A DNA stretch of 64,000 nt, taken from the NCBI GenBank assembly GCA_017399555.1, contig JAFQBW010000045.1, positions 21,871 through 85,870 on the forward strand, in the 5' to 3' direction. Each line of letters begins with the position of its first letter. The first letter of the stretch is position 1. Origin of the DNA: Methanocorpusculum sp. (GTDB lineage Archaea > Halobacteriota > Methanomicrobia > Methanomicrobiales > Methanocorpusculaceae). A model generated the notes under the pieces. That model was not told the origin of the DNA, did no database searches, and saw nothing but the letters and a program-made list of their open reading frames with translations. The translations under genes and the position numbers were made by a program. This document shows positions 34,791 to 43,124 of the stretch, piece by piece.

Positions 34791-34800
34791 CTTATATATT
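34791..34800 (-). promoter_or_regulatory. TATA box of thrS
   Basis: AATATATAAG on the minus strand lies about 60 nt upstream of the thrS ATG. The roughly 35-nt leader can form a small hairpin (GCTTGCC with GGCTTTAAGC) and then carries the ribosome site. Confidence 0.65.
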
Positions 34801-34855
34801 TGTGATTGATAAAGGATATTCATTTCGTTTGAAGAAGCAAAAAAAAAGAAGAAGC

Positions 34856-35392
34856 TCAGGACCGGAAGAATCCGATGCCCTTTTCCATATCCTTGACATT
34901 GGAGAATGTCTTGATATCAGAGCCGCTGATGATAAACGTCAGGGTTGGAATAGTACAGCCGAAACTGTGAGGGCGAATCCAGTAGGAATTGTCCTGATTG
35001 TCCAGTGCGGCATTGCGTACCGAAAGAACCGCATATTCACTGTTGACATAGGAGAAGGTGACACTCTGCGTGGATTCATATCCGTATTCCGGATACTGCA
35101 GAACACCTAAAATCCGTTTCTTTAAGTCCTGCTTTCCAAAGAGGTACACCAGGAAGGAAAGCCACGGCTCTATCTGATAGCGGACAACAATATCCGCATC
35201 CATGTTCTTCATGGTGTACTCGACAGAACTTACATAGAGGTAGCCGTAGCGGTTTTCCCCATTGGCAAGAACGGTCGGTGAAGAGACGGAAGTGTTCTCT
35301 TCCGATAAAAACGGCAGGGCCGCCGCTGCCGAAAGCGGCAGAGCCGTTACCATCAGCGCCACAAAGATACAGAGGAGTGAGTAAAACCTCAT
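34856..35392 (-). CDS. Secreted or membrane-anchored hypothetical protein
   Basis: The 178-residue protein has a signal peptide (MRFYSLLCIFVALMVTALPLSAAA) and a beta-rich body with many Tyr and Ser residues (YGYLYVSSVEYTMKN near residue 55, YEYGYESTQSVTFSYVNSEYA in parts near 110). No known motif, cysteine pair or C-terminal anchor is seen. I do not recognise the family. The frame extends to 35413, but ATG 35392 begins the signal peptide. It lies between ThrS and adenine deaminase on the same strand, about 40 nt from the stop of the latter. Confidence 0.6.
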   Translation of the reverse strand: MRFYSLLCIFVALMVTALPLSAAAALPFLSEENTSVSSPTVLANGENRYGYLYVSSVEYTMKNMDADIVVRYQIEPWLSFLVYLFGKQDLKKRILGVLQYPEYGYESTQSVTFSYVNSEYAVLSVRNAALDNQDNSYWIRPHSFGCTIPTLTFIISGSDIKTFSNVKDMEKGIGFFRS

Positions 35393-35431
35393 GTCTAATC
35401 TACTATTTGTCACACGGGCAGATATAGTTTC

Positions 35432-37030
35432 TCAACACCGGATGTCCACATCACAGAATGCATCCCCGTCAAAGAGTCCGCGGGGAGTAATTTTCAGATG
35501 CGGCACAACAGTCAGAGCCATAAAGGAAAGTGACATGAACGCTTTCTCATCCGCTCCGGTATTGGCAAGTGCGGCATGCAGAACTTCCATCTCCGAACAG
35601 ACTTCTTCGTAGGGCTTCTGCGTCATCAGACCGCCTGCCGGAAGCGGAAGCACCGTTGTTTTTCCGTCAGCAACAACCGCCATACCGCCTCCGGCATCAG
35701 CGACCGCTTTTACTGCTTCCAGAATCTCCGCATCAGTCGCCCCGGCCGCAATTATGTTGTGGGCATCGTGAGACACAGACGTTGCAAGAGCTCCGCGTTC
35801 AATGTTCAGTCCTTTAATCAGTCCGAGACCGAATCCCTCTCCGCGGTACCGGTCAATGCAGAGAATCTTCTGGAGTCCCGGAGTATCCGCATCCATCTCC
35901 CGGCACTCGGTTATAATCTCGCCGGGAATTGTCTCGATTACCTTCAGCTTTCCATCCGGCAGACGCAGTTCCTCTGCAGACGGAATCCGGCAGACAAACG
36001 GCGGGAAAGACATTTCCGGCGTCTCCGGTGTTTCCTTGCGGCGGACGGAGAGGCCGTTTTTATAGACACGGGCAACTCTGAAATCTTCACCTTCTTCAAG
36101 GATACAGAAGTCCGCAGCCCTGCCCGGTGCTATAATTCCGCGGTCGTGTAAGGAGTAGTACTCGGCTGCTGAAAGCGTTGCAAGACGCAGAGCAAGTTCC
36201 AGCGGCATTCCTGCAGCACAGGCTTTTCTGATGCAGTTGTCAATAGAACCCTCGCGGGCAATACTGTCAACATGGCGGTCGTCGGTTGCAAAACAGCAGC
36301 GGGATGCAGTCTGCGGAGTAACAACGGAAGAAAGCGCTTCGACATTCTTGGCGGCGTCTCCTTCCCGCAGGAAGATGTACTGTCCAAGAAGCAGTTTCTC
36401 TTCGGCCTCTTCTGCAGTCGTGCACTCATGGTCGCTTGCAATTCCGCGGGAGACATACTCGCAGAGCGATTCGCCGGAAAGTCCCGGAGCATGGCCGTCA
36501 ATCCTGCGGAAAAGTGCAAGCTTTGCCGCGACTTCTGCGTCGCCGAAAAGAACGCCCGGAACGTTCATCATCTCGCCAAGACCTAAAACCCGCGGATGAT
36601 TCTGATAGCGGGCAAGATCCTCAGCAGACACCACAGCGCCGCCGACATCTGCCGGCGTTGCCGGAACACAGGACGGAACCATGAAGAAGATATCCGCCGG
36701 AGAATGGACGGCATCTGCAATCATGAAATCAATTCCGGCGCATCCGGCAACATTGGCAATCTCATGCGGGTCGGCAACAACCGTTGTTACCCCGTGCGTC
36801 AGAACCAGTCTGCCAAACTCTGCAGGCGTTAAAAGTGAACTTTCGATGTGGACGTGCGCATCAATCAGCCCCGGAACAACACGTGCTCCGGAAAGATCGG
36901 TGACTAAATCCCCGGAAAGCGAACCGGGTTTTCCAACAGCCTTGATTTTTCCTTTGTCAACAGAGAAAGAAGAGGGTATCCAGGTACCGGATACCGGGTT
37001 GTAGAGAAGAGCATTATCAAATATTCTCAT
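35432..37030 (-). CDS. ade: Adenine deaminase
   Basis: The 532-residue amidohydrolase converts adenine to hypoxanthine for purine salvage. Metal ligands are in LIDAHVHIESSLLTP near residue 58 and VADPHEIANVAG near 88, with ATDDRHVDSI near 270 and the C-terminal SHDAHNIIAAGATDAE near 415 typical of the Ade family. It is normal in length. The start overlaps the stop of a small membrane-protein gene by 4 nt, and together with a 58-residue protein the three form a short operon. Confidence 0.95.
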   Translation of the reverse strand: MRIFDNALLYNPVSGTWIPSSFSVDKGKIKAVGKPGSLSGDLVTDLSGARVVPGLIDAHVHIESSLLTPAEFGRLVLTHGVTTVVADPHEIANVAGCAGIDFMIADAVHSPADIFFMVPSCVPATPADVGGAVVSAEDLARYQNHPRVLGLGEMMNVPGVLFGDAEVAAKLALFRRIDGHAPGLSGESLCEYVSRGIASDHECTTAEEAEEKLLLGQYIFLREGDAAKNVEALSSVVTPQTASRCCFATDDRHVDSIAREGSIDNCIRKACAAGMPLELALRLATLSAAEYYSLHDRGIIAPGRAADFCILEEGEDFRVARVYKNGLSVRRKETPETPEMSFPPFVCRIPSAEELRLPDGKLKVIETIPGEIITECREMDADTPGLQKILCIDRYRGEGFGLGLIKGLNIERGALATSVSHDAHNIIAAGATDAEILEAVKAVADAGGGMAVVADGKTTVLPLPAGGLMTQKPYEEVCSEMEVLHAALANTGADEKAFMSLSFMALTVVPHLKITPRGLFDGDAFCDVDIRC

Positions 37031-37443
37031 GCTATCTGGATAGTGCGGATGAATCCGGCAAGACGCTTCGGATTCTCGGCATATGTTGAGATGTAGATAA
37101 ATATCTTGTACTCGCCGGCGTCCAGCTCAACCGGACACTCCGACAAGGTGTTTCCGTTCGTCAGTGTTTCCACAAACGAGAAAGTACTGCCAATCTGGGT
37201 GGACGATATCAGATTATCCTGACGGAAGATATTGTACTGCACCCACACCTTCTGCGGTTCATCTCCGCTGTAGGAGATGGTGGTTTTCAAAACACCGTCA
37301 TCATACACCGGCGTATCCGCATCAACTCCCGCCCCTCCGGAGAAGAGCAGGAGGATTATGATTAATCCGGCAAGGAGAACGACAAGTCCTCCAATCAGGA
37401 CAGAACGCGGGTTTACCGGGTCCCGGTCAAGAAAATCCTTCAT
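37027..37443 (-). CDS. Single-pass membrane protein with extracellular beta-rich domain
   Basis: The 138-residue protein has one hydrophobic segment at about residues 15-36 (VLIGGLVVLLAGLIIILLLF) after a short positive N-terminus (DRDPVNPR), so the remaining 100 residues probably face outward. The outer part is beta-rich (GVLKTTISYSGDEPQKVWVQY; YKIFIYISTYAENPKRLAG). No family is recognised. Its stop overlaps the adenine deaminase start by 4 nt and its ATG lies 2 nt after the small gene at 37446-37622. Confidence 0.65.
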   Translation of the reverse strand: MKDFLDRDPVNPRSVLIGGLVVLLAGLIIILLLFSGGAGVDADTPVYDDGVLKTTISYSGDEPQKVWVQYNIFRQDNLISSTQIGSTFSFVETLTNGNTLSECPVELDAGEYKIFIYISTYAENPKRLAGFIRTIQIA

Positions 37444-37445
37444 GA

Positions 37446-37622
37446 TTACTCGACACGCTCGACGGTTACTCTGACTTTGTCGCCGCTTTTTAAGCCGTGA
37501 CCTTTCGGCACATCAACATTGAACCAGAGGTTTCCCTGCTGAGACATGAGACAGTCTTTTTCTCCTTCGATATCTGCGACGAATTCAAGTTCTGCCACAA
37601 TCTCTGCGATTTTATCAGCCAT
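37446..37622 (-). CDS. 58-residue small protein, possible OB/TRAM-like fold
   Basis: A minus-strand frame from ATG 37622 encodes 58 residues starting MADKIAEIVAELEFV and ending KSGDKVRVTVERVE. The centre QGNLWFNVDVPKGHGLKSGD with alternating polar and hydrophobic residues suggests a small beta barrel, such as a TRAM or TOBE-like RNA/ligand-binding fold, but that is inference. It is followed 2 nt later by the membrane-protein ATG and, through it, by adenine deaminase. The codon pattern is coherent over the whole frame. It is short enough to be missed by a 60-residue cutoff. Confidence 0.65.
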   Translation of the reverse strand: MADKIAEIVAELEFVADIEGEKDCLMSQQGNLWFNVDVPKGHGLKSGDKVRVTVERVE

Positions 37623-37736
37623 GAGTAAATATAGGGCAACGGTTAGATATTAAGGTTTGGGAATGCCTGGCAGAAGCTGGAAAAACCTTCTGAGAAAAGT
37701 ACGGTAAAAAAGAATTGTGAGTGAATTCGGGATGGA

Positions 37737-38495
37737 TCACGGTCTCAGACCGCTTCCGCCCTGGACGGTGAAAGTTTCACCGCTGATGTAGGATGCATCC
37801 TCGGACTGCAGGAAGACACAGATTCTGCCGATATCGTTTTCTGCATCGCCGAATCTTCCAAGCGGAATGCCCTTAATCGTTGCTTCGTAGAGCTGCGGAT
37901 ACTCCTGTCTCCAGGCATCAAGCTGCTCGGTGTAAACCAGCGGACAGACAACATTGATGTTGATTCCGTCCGGTCCCCACTCGGTTGCGGCAACGCGCGA
38001 GAGTCCGCGGATACCTTCCTTTGCGGCTGCATACGAGGACTGTCCCGGCTTTCCGAAGAGACCGGCACCGGATGCGAAGTTGATGACGCTTCCCTTGGAT
38101 TCTTTCAGGTACGGGTAGCACTCTCTCATGTAGAAGAATGCTGCATACAGACCGGAGTTGACGGCTAAGTCGAAGTCCTCTTTGGTGTGGTCCTTTAACA
38201 GAACACCGGACTTGGAGACCTGTGCGTTGTTGACCAGAACATCAATCTTGCCGAACTTTTCGACCGTCTGTCTGACTGCCTCTTTGACCTGCTCTTCAGA
38301 GCCGCCGTCTGCGGCAACCGGAAGAACGGTGACGCCGTATGCCTCAAGCTTCTGCTTAGCGCTCTCCAGGCGTTCAATGGTGCGTCCGGTAATCACTAAG
38401 TTTGCGCCTTCTTTGGCAAATGCGGTTGCAATTCCAAAGCCGATTCCCTTTCCGCCGCCGGTAACAATGGCGACTTTATTGTCCATCTTTCCCAT
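37737..38495 (-). CDS. Short-chain dehydrogenase/reductase
   Basis: The 252-residue NAD(P)-dependent oxidoreductase has the SDR motifs: nucleotide loop VTGGGKGIGFGIA at residues 11-23, NNAQ-type VLVNNAQVSKSG near 85, catalytic serine in INFASGAG near 140 and the YxxxK in SSYAAAKEG near 155. The family end YISGETFTVQGGSGLRP is complete. The open frame runs much further upstream (to 38705, through the tRNA-Phe gene), which is not credible; ATG 38495 follows a TTTTTATATC box and a GAAGGA site. Substrate unknown. Confidence 0.9.
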   Translation of the reverse strand: MGKMDNKVAIVTGGGKGIGFGIATAFAKEGANLVITGRTIERLESAKQKLEAYGVTVLPVAADGGSEEQVKEAVRQTVEKFGKIDVLVNNAQVSKSGVLLKDHTKEDFDLAVNSGLYAAFFYMRECYPYLKESKGSVINFASGAGLFGKPGQSSYAAAKEGIRGLSRVAATEWGPDGININVVCPLVYTEQLDAWRQEYPQLYEATIKGIPLGRFGDAENDIGRICVFLQSEDASYISGETFTVQGGSGLRP

Positions 38496-38675
38496 ACAGA
38501 AACATTTTCCTTCGTGATATAAAAAGGGTCCGGAAAAATTCCACCAATCCAGGCAGGATTTACAAAAACACAGAGTTTCGAAAGAAATGACCGGATTTTC
38601 ATGCGCGGCAGAAGAGAGATAACTGCGCAGAACCAATTTACTAAAAAATTTTACCGGAATTGAACAAAAAGGAAG

Positions 38676-38748
38676 TGCCTTCAGCCGGAATTGAACCGGC
38701 GACATACAGATCTTCAGTCTGTCGCTCTCCCTACTGAGCTATAAAGGC
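38676..38748 (-). tRNA. tRNA-Phe (anticodon GAA)
   Basis: The minus strand gives acceptor GCCTTTA/TGAAGGC with discriminator A, D-arm AGCTCAGTAGGGAGAGC, anticodon stem ACAGA/TCTGT with loop CTGAAGA (anticodon GAA) and T-arm GCCGGTTCAATTCCGGC. The acceptor closes with a T-A and a T-G pair. There is no intron and CCA is not encoded. Confidence 0.96.
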
Positions 38749-38843
38749 GCTTGTGCGATACTAATGTTGTATCTCGTTCTATTTATAATCTTTGAAATTG
38801 TGTCCCAAACATCTTATGTGCGAGAAAAACCCATGAGTATGTA

Positions 38844-39815
38844 ATGGGCATCTTCAGAAATAAAAAACAAACAGCAAAAAAACAGACACTTCAGGAAAAA
38901 ATCGTAAATAGAGAAACAAATGTTGTGCATTTAACGCACAATGATTTAGATGCCGCCGGTTCTGACGCCATCTGCCGGATGGTATTCGGCGGAGAAATTC
39001 TCACCCTCTTCTCCTCCGTAAACCGCTTCGACTGGTTCCTCGCGCAGGTTGCCGGATGTAACGGAAAAGGCGACACGCTGATTATCAGCGATCTGGGATA
39101 TCAGAAAGGAATCGAAGACAAAGCAAAAAAAGCCCGTGCCGCAGGGTGGAACATCCGCTGGTTCGACCATCACAAATGGACCGATGAGGAAAAAGAGCGC
39201 GTCATGCCGTATGTCGAAAGCTTAACCGTTGACACCTCCCGCTGTGCAACCGGTGTGCTTTGTGCATCCCTCAAACCGGAACACCCGTCTGCAGAAGAAG
39301 TTGCCCGTGTTGTCTGCGACTATGATTTATGGAAACACGAAGACCCGCGCTCGGCGATTCTCGGAATGGTAACCTCGGGAAGCTCCAACCTCAAACTCAT
39401 CCGCGACAAACTGACACAGGGAATCATCGTGGATGCAGAAGTGCAGGAAATCTTCGAAAAAATCGAGCGCGAAAAGAACCGGTGCATCAAAAAATCCCTG
39501 AAAGCCGCAAAGGTCTATGACGGAAAATACCGGATTGTAATTATGCCTTCCTCAGGCTATCCGAGCGAAACCGCAGCAGAAGTCAGAAAAATCCTCAACA
39601 CCGATATCGAACTGCTGGTCTTTGACAACGGCAAATTCTCTCTGCGCAGTGTTCCGGAAATCAGCCACCTCATCGCCCGCGAGTTCCACGGCGGAGGACA
39701 TCCGAACGCATCCGGCGGAAATCTCGATTACGGCTGGAAGGAAAAACTGCTCTACAAACTCTTCCGCAGGGTAAGCAAACAAAAGGCGTTCCTGGAAGCC
39801 GCAGAAAAATATTAA
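38844..39815 (+). CDS. DHH-family phosphoesterase (NrnB/RecJ-like)
   Basis: The 323-residue protein has DHH motif I as VVHLTHNDLDAAGSDA near residue 30, TLIISDLGY near 75, the DHH triad in RWFDHHKWTD near 107 and a C-terminal DHHA1 with REFHGGGHPNASGG near 285. Nothing is fused to it, unlike the other two DHH proteins of the window (1501-2991 and 7442-9283). Members hydrolyse nano-RNA, cyclic dinucleotides or single-stranded DNA; which one is unknown. ATG 38844 follows 'GAGTATGTA' without a clear ribosome site. Confidence 0.88.
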   Translation: MGIFRNKKQTAKKQTLQEKIVNRETNVVHLTHNDLDAAGSDAICRMVFGGEILTLFSSVNRFDWFLAQVAGCNGKGDTLIISDLGYQKGIEDKAKKARAAGWNIRWFDHHKWTDEEKERVMPYVESLTVDTSRCATGVLCASLKPEHPSAEEVARVVCDYDLWKHEDPRSAILGMVTSGSSNLKLIRDKLTQGIIVDAEVQEIFEKIEREKNRCIKKSLKAAKVYDGKYRIVIMPSSGYPSETAAEVRKILNTDIELLVFDNGKFSLRSVPEISHLIAREFHGGGHPNASGGNLDYGWKEKLLYKLFRRVSKQKAFLEAAEKY

Positions 39816-39839
39816 CGGGCAGGACCCCCCGAAAAAAAG

Positions 39840-40436
39840 TTAGTGTTTGCAGGCTTTATTCAGCGGAGAGATAACACTCAGCTTCAGATAAATCTCTGCA
39901 ATCTCTTCCGGAGACTCGCGGGAATCCTTTTCCAGCCAGGTCTGGAACACGCGATAGTGGGATGAGTTCACATACTCTTTGAGATAATCCTCCGGCACAT
40001 CCAGTTTCCGGGCAAGTCCGGCATAGTTAATGTGCTGGGCAAAAACCTCCCCCCAGAGCATATCCTTCATCCGCTGCTGGAACTCCGCGTCTCCTTTTTT
40101 GCCGAGTAAGGCACGCATCATCACCAGATTCTCCTCGCAGTAGGCAAACATCCGGATAACGCGCTCTTTTACCGCATCTGTTTTGAACGGAATTCTTCCC
40201 GGAGTAAGTGCCGCAAGGAGGTCTTCTTTAATCTTCTTCTCGTACGATGCGAGAAGGTCATATTTATCATTATAATGCTGGTAGAACGTACCGCGGGAAA
40301 CATCCGCTTTTGCGGTGATATCCTTCACAGTAATAGCATAAAATCCAATCTCCGTTACCAGCTCAAGGAAAGCAGTCTGAATCGCCGATTCGGTTCGGAC
40401 ATAGCGAATATCAGTTTTCTTAGAATTTACGGTCAC
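39840..40436 (-). CDS. TetR-family transcriptional regulator
   Basis: The 198-residue protein has the N-terminal TetR helix-turn-helix (AIQTAFLELVTEIGFYAIT then VKDITAKADVSRGTFYQHYNDKYDLLASYE near residues 18-65, given in parts) and a helical ligand-binding remainder. It starts at a GTG codon at 40436. A TATA-overlapping half palindrome (CTGT-N11-ACAG, 40442-40460) directly upstream may be its own operator. The TRIC-like and YczE-like membrane genes lie upstream on the same strand and are possible targets. Confidence 0.9.
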   Translation of the reverse strand: MTVNSKKTDIRYVRTESAIQTAFLELVTEIGFYAITVKDITAKADVSRGTFYQHYNDKYDLLASYEKKIKEDLLAALTPGRIPFKTDAVKERVIRMFAYCEENLVMMRALLGKKGDAEFQQRMKDMLWGEVFAQHINYAGLARKLDVPEDYLKEYVNSSHYRVFQTWLEKDSRESPEEIAEIYLKLSVISPLNKACKH

Positions 40437-40441
40437 GGTCT

Positions 40442-40460
40442 CTGTAGATATATTAGACAG
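40442..40460. promoter_or_regulatory. Putative TetR operator over the TATA box
   Basis: CTGT and ACAG half sites are separated by 11 nt that contain the ATATATT core of the likely promoter, starting 6 nt upstream of the GTG start. Confidence 0.3.
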
Positions 40461-40491
40461 GATAGATTAAAATGTTTTATGACGGGGTGTC

Positions 40492-41121
40492 TTACTGTTT
40501 GGGATGATACAGCCCCCAGTGGTACTTCTCTGCGGCTAAACGAAGCAGGATAATCACGACCATTCCAAGAGACATGGCAGGAAGCGACCCCGCGGCATTC
40601 CAGAGAAGCACGCAGACAACAGCGCCGAGAATCGCAGCGCTTGCATAAAACTGCCGGACAAAAATTCCCGGCATGTCTCCGGCAAACACATCACGAAGAA
40701 CGCCCCCTCCAACGCCGGTAACTACCCCGACAAAAACCAGCAGGAACGGGGAAAAGGAAGCAGAGACTGAGTAGGCAGTCTGGATTCCGACAACGGTAAA
40801 GGAAGCAAGACCTACTGTATCCATGAGAAGAAGGACAGTGTCATTTCTTTTCCGGTGGCGGGTTAAAATACGGCGGACCGCCGGGATGCAGAGAATAACT
40901 GCAGTCCCTGCCGCAAGAACTGCATAGCTTGGATCGCGAAATACCGCAGGCGGCGTGATGCCGAGAACAAGATCACGAATAATACCCCCGCCGACTGCAA
41001 CAATTACTGCGAGCATGAGGATACCGAAGATATCCATTTTTTTGGCGATGCCGGTCAAAGCTCCGGAAGCGGCAAAGGCAAGAGTCCCGAGAAATTCAAA
41101 AAGCAGGAGGAGGAAGTCCAT
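40492..41121 (-). CDS. TRIC-family (UPF0126) membrane channel
   Basis: The 209-residue protein has two UPF0126 repeats, each with the glycine-rich pore helix motif: AVGGGIIRDLVLGITPP near residue 42 and GVVTGVGGGVLRDVFAGDMPG near 127 (in parts). Prokaryotic TRIC proteins form trimeric cation channels. Seven hydrophobic segments are expected and visible. It is 23 nt downstream of the YczE-like gene, with which it probably forms an operon. Confidence 0.9.
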   Translation of the reverse strand: MDFLLLLFEFLGTLAFAASGALTGIAKKMDIFGILMLAVIVAVGGGIIRDLVLGITPPAVFRDPSYAVLAAGTAVILCIPAVRRILTRHRKRNDTVLLLMDTVGLASFTVVGIQTAYSVSASFSPFLLVFVGVVTGVGGGVLRDVFAGDMPGIFVRQFYASAAILGAVVCVLLWNAAGSLPAMSLGMVVIILLRLAAEKYHWGLYHPKQ

Positions 41122-41144
41122 GCACTAGCGTGGAGCGGGCAGGA

Positions 41145-41783
41145 CTATATAGCTCTGGTTATCGGCAATATCCGGGCAAATATTTTAACAATCGAGCCGA
41201 CAAGAATCGCCGCAATAATTGTTCCTTCACGGACACCGACAAGTGCATGGAGGAAGATAAGACAGAGAACTGCGGCAATGAGAATCTGGGTTGTGTCAGA
41301 GATAACACGCACACCGCCGAAGGATTTTCCGGTGACCTGGGCTAAGACCTGCACAAATCCGTCTCCGGGAAGAACAAGAAGAGATGCGGAGACGCAGAGA
41401 TATGCGCCAAGGGCGATGATGACACAGCCGAGGATGACAGTAAGTACTTTGACAAGATAGACCTCCGGGTTGAAAGGAGTAAGAAGCCACATGGCTGCAT
41501 CAATGAGCCAGCCGACGGGAAACGATATGAGGAGCTGGGATATCCAGCTTTTGGCGGGCATTTTTCCTTTGAGAAGGATGATTTCAATGAGAACAAGGGC
41601 GATGCTGAATAAGATAAGCCAGGTTCCCATGGATAGTCCCGGAAGAATAAGAGAAAGAGTATAGGGGATGGAAGATATAGGCGATGTGCCGAGTCCTGCT
41701 TTGGTGGTAAGGGCAACGCCGAAGGAGATGAGGATGAGGCCTGCCGCACAGAAGAAGTACTGCAGGCGTCTGGTAAGTATCAT
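41145..41783 (-). CDS. YczE/YitT-like integral membrane protein
   Basis: The 212-residue protein has five to six hydrophobic segments and the N-terminal motif GVALTTKAGLGTSPISSIPY near residue 21, as found in the YczE/YyaS/YitT group, along with VLPGDGFVQVLAQVTGKSFG near 135. Function of the family is not established; members sit near regulators and transporters. The ATG at 41783 has no strong ribosome site. It precedes the TRIC-like gene on the same strand. Confidence 0.8.
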   Translation of the reverse strand: MILTRRLQYFFCAAGLILISFGVALTTKAGLGTSPISSIPYTLSLILPGLSMGTWLILFSIALVLIEIILLKGKMPAKSWISQLLISFPVGWLIDAAMWLLTPFNPEVYLVKVLTVILGCVIIALGAYLCVSASLLVLPGDGFVQVLAQVTGKSFGGVRVISDTTQILIAAVLCLIFLHALVGVREGTIIAAILVGSIVKIFARILPITRAI

Positions 41784-41819
41784 GCATTAGCGTTTGAATG
41801 CAGGATATTTACGCGTTTC

Positions 41820-41918
41820 TTATGAATTGAGAAGGAATCCTCCGGACACGCCGACAACGGCGACAATAAATCCAATTGTTACCAGAAGAATTACCAGAAT
41901 AGCTACGGGTTTACTCAT
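41820..41918 (-). CDS. Possible 32-residue single-helix membrane peptide
   Basis: From ATG 41918 a short frame encodes MSKPVAILVILLVTIG, a run of hydrophobic residues and GGFLLNS. It is one membrane helix with a positive start, typical of small membrane peptides. The longer frame to 42164 runs through dnaJ antisense-phase sequence and is not credible. No ribosome site is visible, so this is tentative. Confidence 0.35.
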   Translation of the reverse strand: MSKPVAILVILLVTIGFIVAVVGVSGGFLLNS

Positions 41919-41976
41919 AGAAGATATGAGGACCGGATACGCAATAAGGCTCCGGATTGCGGCAAAAAAAAGTATG

Positions 41977-43101
41977 TTATTTAAAGAAGCCGCGCTTCTT
42001 TTTGTCCTTCTCTTTCGGTTCCTCGTCGGCAGACTCTGCGCCGTTTTCAATGGCGAGAAGCTTTTCATAGAGTTCCCGTTCTTTTCCGGATATTTTCTTC
42101 GGGGTGGCGATGACAATTCTGACAAGCAGACTTCCGTAGTTTCCTCTCCGGCGAACTCCTTCACCCTGGATTCTTAAGCGGGTGCCGTAATTGATTCCTG
42201 CCGGAATTTTTAAGGAAACCTTCTTCCTGTCGATTGTCTCAATCTCAACCTCGCAGCCGAGAACAGCCTGTGCCGGAGTAATCTCGTACTGCGTTACCAG
42301 ATTGTCGCCTTCGCGGTCGAACTTCGGATTGGAGACCACATACACTTCGATGTATAAGTCGCCGTTTGGTGCTCCCGGATCTCCTGCCTCGCCGTAGCCT
42401 TCCATTCTCAGGCGCATGCCGGAGTCAATACCTGCCGGGATGTTCACCGAGACCTTACGGCGGACCTTGGTCTTTCCGGTGCCGTTACACTTACGGCATG
42501 GAGACTCCGGAATCTTTCCGCGGCCTCCGCAGTCCGGACAGACTGACTGGGTTACCATCTGACCGAAGATCGAGTTTCTAATCTGCTTTACCTGACCGGT
42601 ACCATTACACTTGCGGCAGGTCGTCGTCTTCTTCGTAGAGCTTCCCGTACCGTCACAGTCCGGACAGCTCTCGGTGTGCATGACCTCGATTTCCTTCTGC
42701 ACGCCGAACACGGCGTCAGCTAAGGTAATCTGGATACGCATCAGCGTATCGTCACCCGGACGCGGACCGCTCTGTCTGCGGCCGCCTCCGCCGAAGAAAT
42801 CGAAGATGTCGCCGAATCCGGAGAAGTCGGCGTTAAATCCGGCGCCTCCTGCTCCCGAATAGTTTCCTTTGGAAGCATTCGTGAAGTTGTCGTGTCCAAG
42901 CTGGTCATACTGGCGTCTCTTGGACTCATCGGATAAGACGCTGTATGCCTCGTTGATGGACTTGAACTTCTCTTCCGCGTCTGCTTCCTTGCAGACATCC
43001 GGGTGGTACTTCTTTGCGAGGTTCCGGTAGGCCTTCTTGATTTCCGTTTCCGTCGCATTGCGGGAAACGCCTAACACATCGTAATACGATTCAGAACCCA
43101 T
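41977..43101 (-). CDS. dnaJ: DnaJ (Hsp40) co-chaperone
   Basis: The 374-residue protein is a full-length type I DnaJ: J-domain with YHPDVCKEA (HPD near residue 33), a Gly/Phe-rich linker ([25 protein letters not shown] region near 85), four CxxCxGxG zinc repeats from about residue 145 and C-terminal substrate-binding domains. The end is lysine-rich ([13 protein letters not shown]). It stimulates DnaK ATPase. The gene is 23 nt downstream of dnaK in the grpE-dnaK-dnaJ operon. Confidence 0.96.
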   Translation of the reverse strand: MGSESYYDVLGVSRNATETEIKKAYRNLAKKYHPDVCKEADAEEKFKSINEAYSVLSDESKRRQYDQLGHDNFTNASKGNYSGAGGAGFNADFSGFGDIFDFFGGGGRRQSGPRPGDDTLMRIQITLADAVFGVQKEIEVMHTESCPDCDGTGSSTKKTTTCRKCNGTGQVKQIRNSIFGQMVTQSVCPDCGGRGKIPESPCRKCNGTGKTKVRRKVSVNIPAGIDSGMRLRMEGYGEAGDPGAPNGDLYIEVYVVSNPKFDREGDNLVTQYEITPAQAVLGCEVEIETIDRKKVSLKIPAGINYGTRLRIQGEGVRRRGNYGSLLVRIVIATPKKISGKERELYEKLLAIENGAESADEEPKEKDKKKRGFFK

Positions 43102-43124
43102 GGTATCTTCCTAAAAAAGAAGGT

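Noticed and set aside
37737..38705. Upstream start of the SDR gene at 38705
   Set aside because: The longer frame would read through the tRNA-Phe gene and its promoter; the NAD-binding loop fits the start at 38495.
41820..42164. Long version of the small membrane-peptide frame
   Set aside because: Its first 82 codons cover the dnaJ 3' end in another phase and look like random sequence; only the last 32 codons are kept as tentative.
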